Shown in pieces: positions 1 to 5,986 of a stretch of DNA of 7,383 nt (positions are counted from its first letter, which is position 1; each line of letters starts with the position of its first letter). The DNA lies in assembly GCA_016868095.1 (NCBI GenBank), contig VGHV01000120.1:1-7383 (forward strand), read 5' to 3'. Under the pieces are notes generated by a model. That model was not told where the DNA came from. It saw only the letters and a list, made by a program, of their open reading frames with translations, and made no database searches. This DNA comes from Betaproteobacteria bacterium (GTDB lineage: Bacteria; Pseudomonadota; Gammaproteobacteria; Burkholderiales; Burkholderiaceae_E). Both the position numbers and the translations under genes were made by a program.

Positions 1-1
1 T

Positions 2-97
2 CAAGCGCGTGAAATCCTAAAGCGAGGCCTACCTGGTGAGCCACTCTACGGCATGCTACCTGACGCGGGTCTACCCAAGACTTTTGTAGCGGCTTTC
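2..97 (+). other. Possible C-terminal tail of an HMG-CoA-lyase-like domain, in frame with the CoA-transferase
   Basis: Translation from base 2 includes LPGEPLYGMLPDAGLPK followed by TFVAAF. I recall the pattern 'LPGEPLYG...AGLPKGF' as the end of HMG-CoA-lyase-like TIM-barrel proteins that sit beside CaiB genes in Burkholderiales. It is not a CoA-transferase motif. An 11-residue linker rich in Asp, Thr and Pro then leads into the CoA-transferase domain with no stop codon. The other two forward frames have stops at 10-12 and 18-20, so an upstream gene coming from the left in those frames would end there. The identification rests on memory of the family, not on an alignment. Confidence 0.5.
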
Positions 98-1339
98 ACG
101 GATGTGACGCCTGATCGGGCAAGCGACGATGTGAGCGCCAAATTGCCGCTTACAGGTATACGAGTCTTGGAGTTCTCCCATATGGTTATGGGCCCCACTT
201 GTGGACTCGTCCTCGCAGATCTCGGGGCTGAAGTTATCAAGCTTGAACCTATTGAAGGTGACAGCACCCGTCATTTGCTGGGTTCGGGGGCAGGGTTTTT
301 CCCTTTATTTAACCGCAATAAAAAAAGTATCGCTGTTAATCTTAAGCATGAAGAAGGACGAGCGATTGTCGAGAAGCTTTTAGGCAGTGTGGATGTTGTG
401 ATCGAAAATTTCAAACAAGGCACGCTTGATAAATTTTCGCTTGGCGCACAGCAAGTACGCATGCGCCATCCCCGGCTTATTTATGCCAGTTTGAAGGGCT
501 TTCTGGCTGGTCCATATGAGCACAGAACTGCGCTTGACGAGGTCGTTCAAATGATGGGCGGTCTAGCCTACATGACTGGGCGCAAAGGCGATCCCTTGCG
601 AGCAGGCTCAAGCGTTAATGACATTATGGGCGGGATGTTTGCAGCCATTGCTATTTTGGCAGCGCTGCGCGAGCGTGAGCAGACTGGTCAGGGTCAACTC
701 GTGCAGTCTGCCTTGTTTGAAAACAATGTATTTTTAGTCGCGCAACATATGATGCAATTTGCGATGACGGGCAAGCCCGCAGCACCGATGCCGAATCGGA
801 TCTCAGCCTGGGGTATTTATGATGTTTTCACGGTGCGTGACCAAGAACAGATTTTTTTGGCCGTGGTAAGTGATACCCAATGGAAAATTTTCTGTGACTG
901 TTTTGGTTTTGAGTCCTTATATCAGGATCCATTATTTAAAACCAATAACGACCGCGTCCGACAGCGAGAGCGTCTGATACCAATACTTCGTGATCGTTTA
1001 AGCGCCTTTTCAGCCAGTGAGCTCGCTGGTCAATTTGAGGCAGCAGGATTGCCTTTCGCGCCTATCGAAAAGCCCGAGCATTTACTTGAGGATCCGCACT
1101 TGCTCGCGTCAGGTGGCTTGGTCCCGATGCAATTGCCCGATGGCCGAGCGACCCAAACCGTTTTATTGCCGATTGCGATGAATGGTAGACGTTTAGGGCT
1201 TCGCAGTAATCCGCCAACATTAGGCGCTGATGCAAAAGACTTGTTGCAAAGCCTCGGGTTTGATGATGCGAGCATCATGCGATTGCAAAGCCAAGGTGTA
1301 CTCAATCGTTCGAGTGTTGAAGAAAACCAGCAAAGCTAA
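2..1339 (+). CDS. CaiB/BaiF-type class III CoA-transferase, 5'-partial or fused to a lyase tail
   Basis: Class III (CaiB/BaiF) CoA-transferase, which moves CoA between carboxylic acids in the cytoplasm through an aspartyl-CoA thioester. Seen: the N-terminal TGIRVLEFSHMVMGPTCG block, the ADLGAEVIKLEP block, NRNKKSIAVNLK, VVIENFKQG, and the segment GPYEHRTALDEVVQ, whose Asp (bases 536-538) aligns with the catalytic Asp169 of formyl-CoA transferase. The frame has no stop from base 2 to TAA at 1337-1339. Taken alone the family domain would begin near GTG 131 (about 402 aa, the usual length); ATG 53 adds 26 residues. Neither has a convincing ribosome-binding site, and the first ~32 residues resemble an HMG-CoA-lyase C-terminus, so a longer fused gene entering from the left is plausible. 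The 3' end overlaps the convergent esterase by 38 bp. Substrate unknown; a dicarboxylate such as HMG or glutarate is an inference. Confidence 0.93.
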   Translation, partial: QAREILKRGLPGEPLYGMLPDAGLPKTFVAAFTDVTPDRASDDVSAKLPLTGIRVLEFSHMVMGPTCGLVLADLGAEVIKLEPIEGDSTRHLLGSGAGFFPLFNRNKKSIAVNLKHEEGRAIVEKLLGSVDVVIENFKQGTLDKFSLGAQQVRMRHPRLIYASLKGFLAGPYEHRTALDEVVQMMGGLAYMTGRKGDPLRAGSSVNDIMGGMFAAIAILAALREREQTGQGQLVQSALFENNVFLVAQHMMQFAMTGKPAAPMPNRISAWGIYDVFTVRDQEQIFLAVVSDTQWKIFCDCFGFESLYQDPLFKTNNDRVRQRERLIPILRDRLSAFSASELAGQFEAAGLPFAPIEKPEHLLEDPHLLASGGLVPMQLPDGRATQTVLLPIAMNGRRLGLRSNPPTLGADAKDLLQSLGFDDASIMRLQSQGVLNRSSVEENQQS

Positions 1340-1916
1340 GTATTCGATCGATATGGTTTTCAAAGCCGCTAAAGGCATGGTCGCTGCCCTCGACGATTAA
1401 TTGCTCAGCAGCTTGGTAGCGTTGTTGCATATCACGCCAGTCGATGAGCTCATCCCCGGTTGCCGCAAGTAAAAGGTATCGTTCGGGTCGGGTCAACCCC
1501 ACTGATTCAATGCTTCTCAGTTCTTCGACATCGCTTGGGGCCCAGGTCAGGTCTGCATCCGAGTGGTAGGCCTTTAATGATCCAACGTAAGAAGACAGTT
1601 TTACAGATGGATAAACGGCAGGGTTAATCAACACGCAACGCGAGCCGTAACGCTCGGCAAGCCAATGTGCATAAAGCCCACCAAGCGAGGAGCCAACAAA
1701 AACATCGTCGGAGGTTGGCCGGTAGCGATCTTGAATCAGGCTGAGGCTAGCAAGCGGTGACATCGGTAGTTGCGGGCAGCAAAAGCGATCAACGATCGCC
1801 ATGTGCTCAAAGCGTTCTTTGAGTATGGTCGCTTTGTGTGAATGAGGCGAGGAGCGAAATCCGTGGAGATAGATCAGTCGATGCATGTCAGCATGCTTTG
1901 ACAGGCTTGTATTCAT
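1302..1916 (-). CDS. YqiA/YcfP-type alpha/beta-hydrolase esterase
   Basis: Small cytosolic alpha/beta-hydrolase of the YqiA/UPF0227 family; E. coli YqiA hydrolyses short acyl and palmitoyl-CoA esters in vitro. The protein (204 aa) shows the family opening RLIYLHGFRSSPHSHK (residues 13-28), the nucleophile elbow GSSLGG with Ser77, the acid in TGDELIDW (Asp155) and the base in GSDHAFSGFE (His180), so the triad looks intact. I chose the ATG at 1916 over the internal Met11 because it overlaps the upstream stop as ATGA and has an AAGGAAG Shine-Dalgarno at 1927-1933; Met11, which would give a more typical ~194 aa, has none. It is the second gene of an operon with the FrhB-like flavoprotein. Its 3' end runs 38 bp into the convergent CoA-transferase gene. 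Natural substrate unknown. Confidence 0.9.
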   Translation of the reverse strand: MNTSLSKHADMHRLIYLHGFRSSPHSHKATILKERFEHMAIVDRFCCPQLPMSPLASLSLIQDRYRPTSDDVFVGSSLGGLYAHWLAERYGSRCVLINPAVYPSVKLSSYVGSLKAYHSDADLTWAPSDVEELRSIESVGLTRPERYLLLAATGDELIDWRDMQQRYQAAEQLIVEGSDHAFSGFENHIDRILSFAGFLQHSND

Positions 1917-3187
1917 GATGATTTATCTTCCTTGCGTTCGGGCTTGAGTCCATAAGCTTGTACGAGCTTCCACACATGACTCGGGACCATGCTTTTTAGT
2001 CTTGCGGGGTATTGATATCTGAGGGTGATGATGGTTTCAATCGCTTTCATTTCGATCCGTGCTCTTGCAAACTCGAGTCCTCGCGGTCCAAGGCGTGGCA
2101 TCAACCAGGCCACGATGGGTCGAAGCCAGTTAGGCATCCGCCGCAAGGGGATGCCGCCCGCAGCTCTTTGTAAATTTTCTTGAAAGGCTTTGACTGCAGA
2201 TTGGCGTTTGCCTGCCTGTTTGGGCGCGGCTAAGTTGATCCTGCCCGCTAATTGATCGAGCATGAATTGTCCTCTTGGATTGCGGACGATGATCCATTGC
2301 TCACCGCTACCTCCCATGTATCCAATCGTTATATCTGAAAGAACGTTACTGTAGTCCACGCAAGTCTTGCAAGTGTTCGGGAAAAAATCCGGGGGTAAGT
2401 TGCTTAAGGGCAATTGTAAAAATGGGATCAGCTTTTTTCTGCCATCGGTGTAGCGGAGTTCAACATGATAATCAGCTCGAAATTCTAGATAATTAATCGT
2501 TTCAGGTTTTGCATCCAATAAGGCCAAAAACTCGTGAAAACGAGCGGTGCTTGTGTTGTCCGAACAAGGCGTTCCAATGACATAAAGCGATGTAAGCCCC
2601 TGGCTTTCCCAGTCATCGCTTAAGGCCCGAAGCGCATAGACCTGACAGGGAATACCAATTACAGCAAGGCGCTTTAGTCCCCGCGCAAGTGCAGGTTCAA
2701 TGAGGGCAAGCAAAGGCGCATAGCCCATACGCATCCCGCGGCATTGCGCAAGCGCCTCGGGCTCAGTCACGATGATCGGAACCGGTTTCCAGGCGTCATC
2801 GGGGTCGGCCTTCATGGTGATCACCGCATCAATAAGGCCTTGTTCAAGAAGTGCTGCAGCGAGTGCTGTGGTGATCCCGGTCCACTGAGCGCCTTCAAGG
2901 GGCTTAGCCAAGCTTGCACGGTACATGGCCTGCATAGGCCCGAAAAATCGTTCATCCTCAATCAATTGCTGATTGTGCTTAGCAGGGGCTATGGGCTCTT
3001 GGCTTTGGTTAGTCTCGCCCCGGCGCCGCCCATGGATCTTCACCTCTAGGGCGTCGTAGTCAGGCTTAATGAATTGGCAGGCGTGCGCACAACGTTTCGC
3101 TTGTGCGGTTCTTGAAATACCGCAGTCGGTGCAAAGCTGTCGAAATGCAGCTTCTTGTTTCGTGGGATCGGGTTCCGTGGCAAGCAT
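1913..3187 (-). CDS. FrhB-family Fe-S flavoprotein, BciB/HCAR-like (divinyl chlorophyllide 8-vinyl reductase relatives)
   Basis: A 424-aa protein of the FrhB superfamily (coenzyme F420 hydrogenase/dehydrogenase beta subunit), closest in layout to BciB (8-vinyl reductase of cyanobacteria and green sulfur bacteria) and plant 7-hydroxymethyl chlorophyll a reductase. Shared blocks include EGAQWTGI (98-105), AVIGIPCQVYALRAL (175-189), LYVIGTPCSDN (201-211), a Cys pair in NTCKTCVDYSNVLSDITIGYMGG (Cys273, Cys276) and GPRGLEFAR near the C-terminus. These fit FAD plus [4Fe-4S] cofactors. It differs from plant HCAR: the N-terminal motif CTDCGIS has Ser25 where the third Cys is expected, with Cys33 and Cys37 following, and a usual KPTLSPN stretch is replaced by MRMGYAP. 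A role in chlorophyll synthesis is therefore uncertain, and no bch or puf gene is in view. It heads an operon with the esterase and is divergent from the amidase. No ribosome-binding site precedes the ATG. Confidence 0.85.
   Translation of the reverse strand: MLATEPDPTKQEAAFRQLCTDCGISRTAQAKRCAHACQFIKPDYDALEVKIHGRRRGETNQSQEPIAPAKHNQQLIEDERFFGPMQAMYRASLAKPLEGAQWTGITTALAAALLEQGLIDAVITMKADPDDAWKPVPIIVTEPEALAQCRGMRMGYAPLLALIEPALARGLKRLAVIGIPCQVYALRALSDDWESQGLTSLYVIGTPCSDNTSTARFHEFLALLDAKPETINYLEFRADYHVELRYTDGRKKLIPFLQLPLSNLPPDFFPNTCKTCVDYSNVLSDITIGYMGGSGEQWIIVRNPRGQFMLDQLAGRINLAAPKQAGKRQSAVKAFQENLQRAAGGIPLRRMPNWLRPIVAWLMPRLGPRGLEFARARIEMKAIETIITLRYQYPARLKSMVPSHVWKLVQAYGLKPERKEDKSS
1927..1933 (-). 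promoter_or_regulatory. Shine-Dalgarno for the esterase, inside the upstream gene
   Basis: Reading the minus strand, AAGGAAG lies 10 bases before the ATG at 1916 (12 if AAGGA is taken as the core). It sits within the last codons of the FrhB-family gene. Together with the 4-base ATGA stop/start overlap at 1913-1916 it decides the start and indicates translational coupling. Confidence 0.7.
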
Positions 3188-3193
3188 CGTGGC

Positions 3194-3199
3194 ACTATA
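3194..3199 (-). promoter_or_regulatory. Candidate -10 element for the FrhB-like operon
   Basis: On the minus strand TATAGT matches the TATAAT consensus at five of six positions. It ends 6 bases before the ATG at 3187, so transcription would begin at or next to the start codon (leaderless). No good -35 hexamer is found at 16-18 bp spacing; the best candidate region reads TTCGTG. Weak support. Confidence 0.25.
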
Positions 3200-3230
3200 A
3201 GGCTATTGAGCAGCTTCACGAAGTTGATCG

Positions 3231-3278
3231 CTTCGAGGGCTTTGTGCCCTTAAACTTCGAGGGCTGTATGCGCTTAAC
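3231..3278 (+). repeat. Two tandem 24-bp repeats in the divergent spacer
   Basis: Copies at 3231-3254 and 3255-3278 abut exactly and match at 20 of 24 positions. Both begin CTTCGAGGGCT and both contain a CTTAA core near the end; differences fall at repeat positions 12, 14, 18 and 24. The first copy also holds a small dyad, AGGGC-TTTGT-GCCCT (3236-3250), which is broken in the second. The repeat lies between the divergent FrhB-like gene and the amidase, ending 22 bases before the chosen amidase start. It could be a double operator or a chance duplication. Confidence 0.6.
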
Positions 3279-3285
3279 CCGTATT

Positions 3286-3290
3286 GGGAG
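3286..3290 (+). promoter_or_regulatory. Shine-Dalgarno for the amidase
   Basis: GGGAG lies 10 bases before the ATG at 3301. It supports that start over longer in-frame starts, including the Met codons at 3268 and 3103; the latter lies inside the opposing FrhB-like gene. Confidence 0.55.
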
Positions 3291-3300
3291 TGAATCGGCC

Positions 3301-4698
3301 ATGGCAACCATCAGCGCTTTGAACGAAACCAGTCTAAGTGAACTGTCACCTGCACTCGAACGGGGTGATGTCAGCTCGCGCGAGATTGTCGAGCAATGTC
3401 TTGCAGCGATTCAAGCGCGTGACGCCAAACTTCATGCATTTGTCAAGCTTGATGCTGAGTCAGCGCTCGCTTTGGCTGATGCTGCCGATCAGCAACGCCG
3501 ACAAGGCTACGCGCGGGGCCCTTTGCACGGCCTGCCAGTGGTTCTCAAGGATTTGATTGAAATCGACGGCGAAGTGACCACACTTGGTTCAAAGCACTTT
3601 GAAAATCGTCGTAGCCCATATAACAGTGCAACACTTGAGCGACTACTCGCAGCTGGCATGATCCCGCTTGGCAAGGTCCATATGACCGAGTTTGCCTTCG
3701 GTGGATGGGGTACGAATCCGCTGATGGGAACACCCCATAATCCTTGGGATTTGCAGAACCATCGTGCACCAGGCGGTTCGTCGAGCGGTACCGGTGTGGC
3801 GGTTGGCGGGGGGCTTTGTCCGGCAGGCATCGGTAGCGACACCGGAGGGTCAGTGCGCATTCCGAGTGCTTTCAATGGCATCACTGGTCTTAAGGTAACC
3901 CATGGACGTATCTCTTTGCACGGGACCGGTCTTTTATCGTGGACACTCGATACGATCGGTCCTATGGCATTAAGTGTGCAAGATTGTGCGTGGATGTTGC
4001 AGGCGCTTGCTGCACCCGATCACAGAGATCCAACAACATGGCATCAACCGCTTGAGGACTTTGGTCGTTTGCGCCCGTCGGTTCGCGGCATGCGGATTGC
4101 GATGGTTGAGGACGCACAACTGCCATCCTTCATGGCAAGTGGCGTGGTTGCAAACTGGCGAGAGGCAGCTAAGGCGCTTGAGTCGGCGGGGGCAACCATC
4201 GATGTTGTTCGCCTGCCCGATTGGTTTTTTAGCCTTGCGCAGTGCACCGGGCGAATCATTGCCTCAGAGGCTTATCATTTGCACGAGGCCTACGTACACG
4301 ACGACAAAGCAGCGCTTGGTGATGCGGTTCGTGGTCGAATCTTAAGCGCTGAGGCCTTTAAGCCTTCTGACTATGCCGCTGAGCTCAGACAAATGCAGCA
4401 GCGCAGACAAGCCTTCTCTGCTTGGTTTCGCGACTACGAGGCCTTGCTCTTGCCAACGGTGGCAAGCGTAGCGCCGGTCTTGCCTATCGATGAAGCTTCG
4501 CCCTTACCGGGTTATCTCACGCGTCCCATCAACTATCTTGGCTTATGCTCACTGGCTCAGCCCTCGGGCTTGTCGCAAGCGATGCCGACTAGTGTGCAAT
4601 GGGTCGGTAAGGCATTCGATGAAAGCAGCATTCTGGCAATCGGTGCAGCCTATGAGCGTGTGTGTGGTCATCATAAGCTGCGCCCAAAAAAGGCATAA
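3301..4698 (+). CDS. Amidase-signature family hydrolase
   Basis: Cytoplasmic amidase of the amidase-signature (AS) family, hydrolysing a carboxylic amide to acid and ammonia or amine; the substrate cannot be read from sequence. From ATG 3301 it is 465 aa, normal for the family. The Ser-cisSer-Lys triad is complete: Lys83 in GLPVVLKD, Ser160 in the Gly/Ser-rich APGGSSSGTG, and Ser184 in GSDTGGSVRIPS, with the 24-residue spacing between the two serines seen in FAAH and malonamidase. The chosen start has a GGGAG site; the open frame continues upstream to 3103, but that part is antisense to the FrhB-like gene and has no family similarity. It resembles GatA, the transamidosome subunit, but there is no gatC or gatB beside it, so a stand-alone catabolic amidase is more likely. 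The last 28 bp overlap the convergent SpmAB gene. Confidence 0.95.
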   Translation: MATISALNETSLSELSPALERGDVSSREIVEQCLAAIQARDAKLHAFVKLDAESALALADAADQQRRQGYARGPLHGLPVVLKDLIEIDGEVTTLGSKHFENRRSPYNSATLERLLAAGMIPLGKVHMTEFAFGGWGTNPLMGTPHNPWDLQNHRAPGGSSSGTGVAVGGGLCPAGIGSDTGGSVRIPSAFNGITGLKVTHGRISLHGTGLLSWTLDTIGPMALSVQDCAWMLQALAAPDHRDPTTWHQPLEDFGRLRPSVRGMRIAMVEDAQLPSFMASGVVANWREAAKALESAGATIDVVRLPDWFFSLAQCTGRIIASEAYHLHEAYVHDDKAALGDAVRGRILSAEAFKPSDYAAELRQMQQRRQAFSAWFRDYEALLLPTVASVAPVLPIDEASPLPGYLTRPINYLGLCSLAQPSGLSQAMPTSVQWVGKAFDESSILAIGAAYERVCGHHKLRPKKA

Positions 4699-5927
4699 GC
4701 AATTAGAATTGCAGCGATCAGACCGACCAAATCGGCCCATAGCGCACAGGCGACTGCATGGCGAGTTTTTCGGATGTTGACACTTCCAAAGTAAACCGCC
4801 AATACATAAAAAGTCGTCTCGGTCGACCCTTGGATGATTGCTGCGAGTTGCCCTTCAAAGGAATCAACGCCATAGGTCTTCATCACATCAACCATGAGGC
4901 CCCGTGCACCACTTCCGCTGAGAATCTTCATCAAACCGACCGGGAGCGCAGCAACAAATCGATCATCCCAGCCAAGTCCTCTGACGACTGAGCCAATCGC
5001 TTCAACGATGTAATCCATGCAACCCGAATTTCTGAAAACAGAAATAGCAACAAGCATGGCTATAAGATATGGAATAATTTGTACGGCAACGCTAAAGCCT
5101 TCTTTTGCGCCTTCGATAAAGCTTTCGTAGACATTCACACGGCGCATGACTGCTGACAGCATGAACAAGCAAATAACGGACATGATGATTACGCTACCGA
5201 TCACACCCATGCGTTGATTAAGCTGCTGAGCTTCCAGGCCTTGTAACGAAAAATAGAGCGCTGCAATGAGAGCTCCAAACAATCCAAAAAAGCTAAGAAT
5301 GGGCAGTGAGGTCAGGCGGATGCGCTGTACCCAGGCGACGGCGATCAGGCCTGCGCTAAACGATACAAAAGTTCCCATTAAGGCGGGCAAGAAAATATCA
5401 GCGCCATTAAAGCCCTTTAGGCCTTGTTCGATCGCCATCGTCTGTCGGATGGCAATCACGGAGGTTGGGATCAGGGTAATGCCTGCGGTATTAAGCACCA
5501 AAAACATAATCATCGCGTTAGACGCTTGATCCGCCTTGGGATTCAGCGACTGAAGCTCTTTCATGGCTTTGAGTCCGAGCGGCGTTGCGGCGTTATCCAA
5601 GCCCAGCATATTGGCCGACATATTCATCACCATGCTGCCCGCTGCGGGATGTCCTTTGGGGACTTCTGGAAAAATACGACTAAAAAAGGGGGCAAGTAAT
5701 TTGGCAAATTGTTCAATAAGACCAGCCTTTTCGCCAATGCGCATGATGCCCAGCCATAAACTCATCACCCCGACAAGTCCTAGCGAAATATCAAATCCAG
5801 TCTTGGAGGCATCAAACAGACCCGACATAAGCTTGTTGAATATGCCAAGATCGCCCTGGAGCATTTTGACAAGCGCCACCGCGAAACCGACTAAGAAAAA
5901 TCCGACCCATATGGCATTTAAAAGCAT
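4671..5927 (-). CDS. Fused SpmA-SpmB-type nucleoside recognition domain membrane protein
   Basis: Polytopic inner-membrane protein of 418 aa carrying both halves of the SpmA/SpmB pair, named for spore maturation in Bacillus but widespread in non-sporulating proteobacteria where the role is unknown. The SpmA half (about 1-200) has SANMLGLDNAATPLGLKAM at 104-122 and LNTAGITLIPTS; the SpmB half (about 265-418) has PVGLMKILSGSGARG at 329-343 and GSTETTFYVLAVYFG at 367-381. Hydrophobic segments are frequent (for example 5-20, 48-62, 184-200, 209-227, 242-260, 283-297, 400-414). Both halves fit the nucleoside recognition (Gate) domain, so a transport or gating role is possible. I chose ATG 5927; an alternative TTG at 5957 would add ten polar residues and has no ribosome-binding site. 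Upstream of 5927 there is only a weak GGAAAA. It is divergent from nagA (59-bp gap). Confidence 0.9.
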   Translation of the reverse strand: MLLNAIWVGFFLVGFAVALVKMLQGDLGIFNKLMSGLFDASKTGFDISLGLVGVMSLWLGIMRIGEKAGLIEQFAKLLAPFFSRIFPEVPKGHPAAGSMVMNMSANMLGLDNAATPLGLKAMKELQSLNPKADQASNAMIMFLVLNTAGITLIPTSVIAIRQTMAIEQGLKGFNGADIFLPALMGTFVSFSAGLIAVAWVQRIRLTSLPILSFFGLFGALIAALYFSLQGLEAQQLNQRMGVIGSVIIMSVICLFMLSAVMRRVNVYESFIEGAKEGFSVAVQIIPYLIAMLVAISVFRNSGCMDYIVEAIGSVVRGLGWDDRFVAALPVGLMKILSGSGARGLMVDVMKTYGVDSFEGQLAAIIQGSTETTFYVLAVYFGSVNIRKTRHAVACALWADLVGLIAAILIAYAFFGRSL

Positions 5928-5973
5928 CTTGCGTTTTTTCCATTCAGCAGTTGGCAATCACAAGCTCAAGCAT

Positions 5974-5978
5974 AAGGG
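5974..5978 (+). promoter_or_regulatory. Shine-Dalgarno deciding the nagA GTG start
   Basis: AAGGG lies 8 bases before GTG 5987. The alternative in-frame TTG at 5951 has no such site, so the GTG is preferred. Confidence 0.6.
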
Positions 5979-5986
5979 CTAATAGG

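Noticed and set aside
1..12. 12-base string TCAAGCGCGTGA repeated at 3411-3422
   Set aside because: Both copies are in coding sequence of unrelated genes (encoding Gln-Ala-Arg in each) with no similarity beyond; chance match.
1263..1278. 7-bp near-perfect hairpin, ATGATGC-GA-GCATCAT
   Set aside because: It is inside conserved-length coding sequence of the CoA-transferase, lacks a T-run and has a 2-base loop, so it is not a credible terminator.
3214..3223. Small palindrome CTTC-AC-GAAG in the divergent spacer
   Set aside because: Four-base arms are too short to separate from chance, and nothing matching it is repeated nearby.
3103..3300. N-terminal extension of the amidase by 66 residues
   Set aside because: Most of it is antisense to the FrhB-like gene, it has no amidase similarity, and the ATG at 3301 has a Shine-Dalgarno and gives the normal family length.
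3507..3884. 125-codon minus-strand open frame
   Set aside because: It lies wholly antisense to the catalytic core of the amidase, and its composition follows from that gene's codons.
5951..5956. TTGGCA, a good -35-like hexamer for nagA
   Set aside because: No acceptable -10 hexamer lies 16-18 bp downstream; the nearest TAATAG is 23 bp away and overlaps the translation start region.
5563..5982. 139-codon plus-strand open frame, with others at 5266-5529 and 5424-5699
   Set aside because: These are antisense to the SpmAB gene, show no recognisable domain and look like shadows of a membrane-protein gene.
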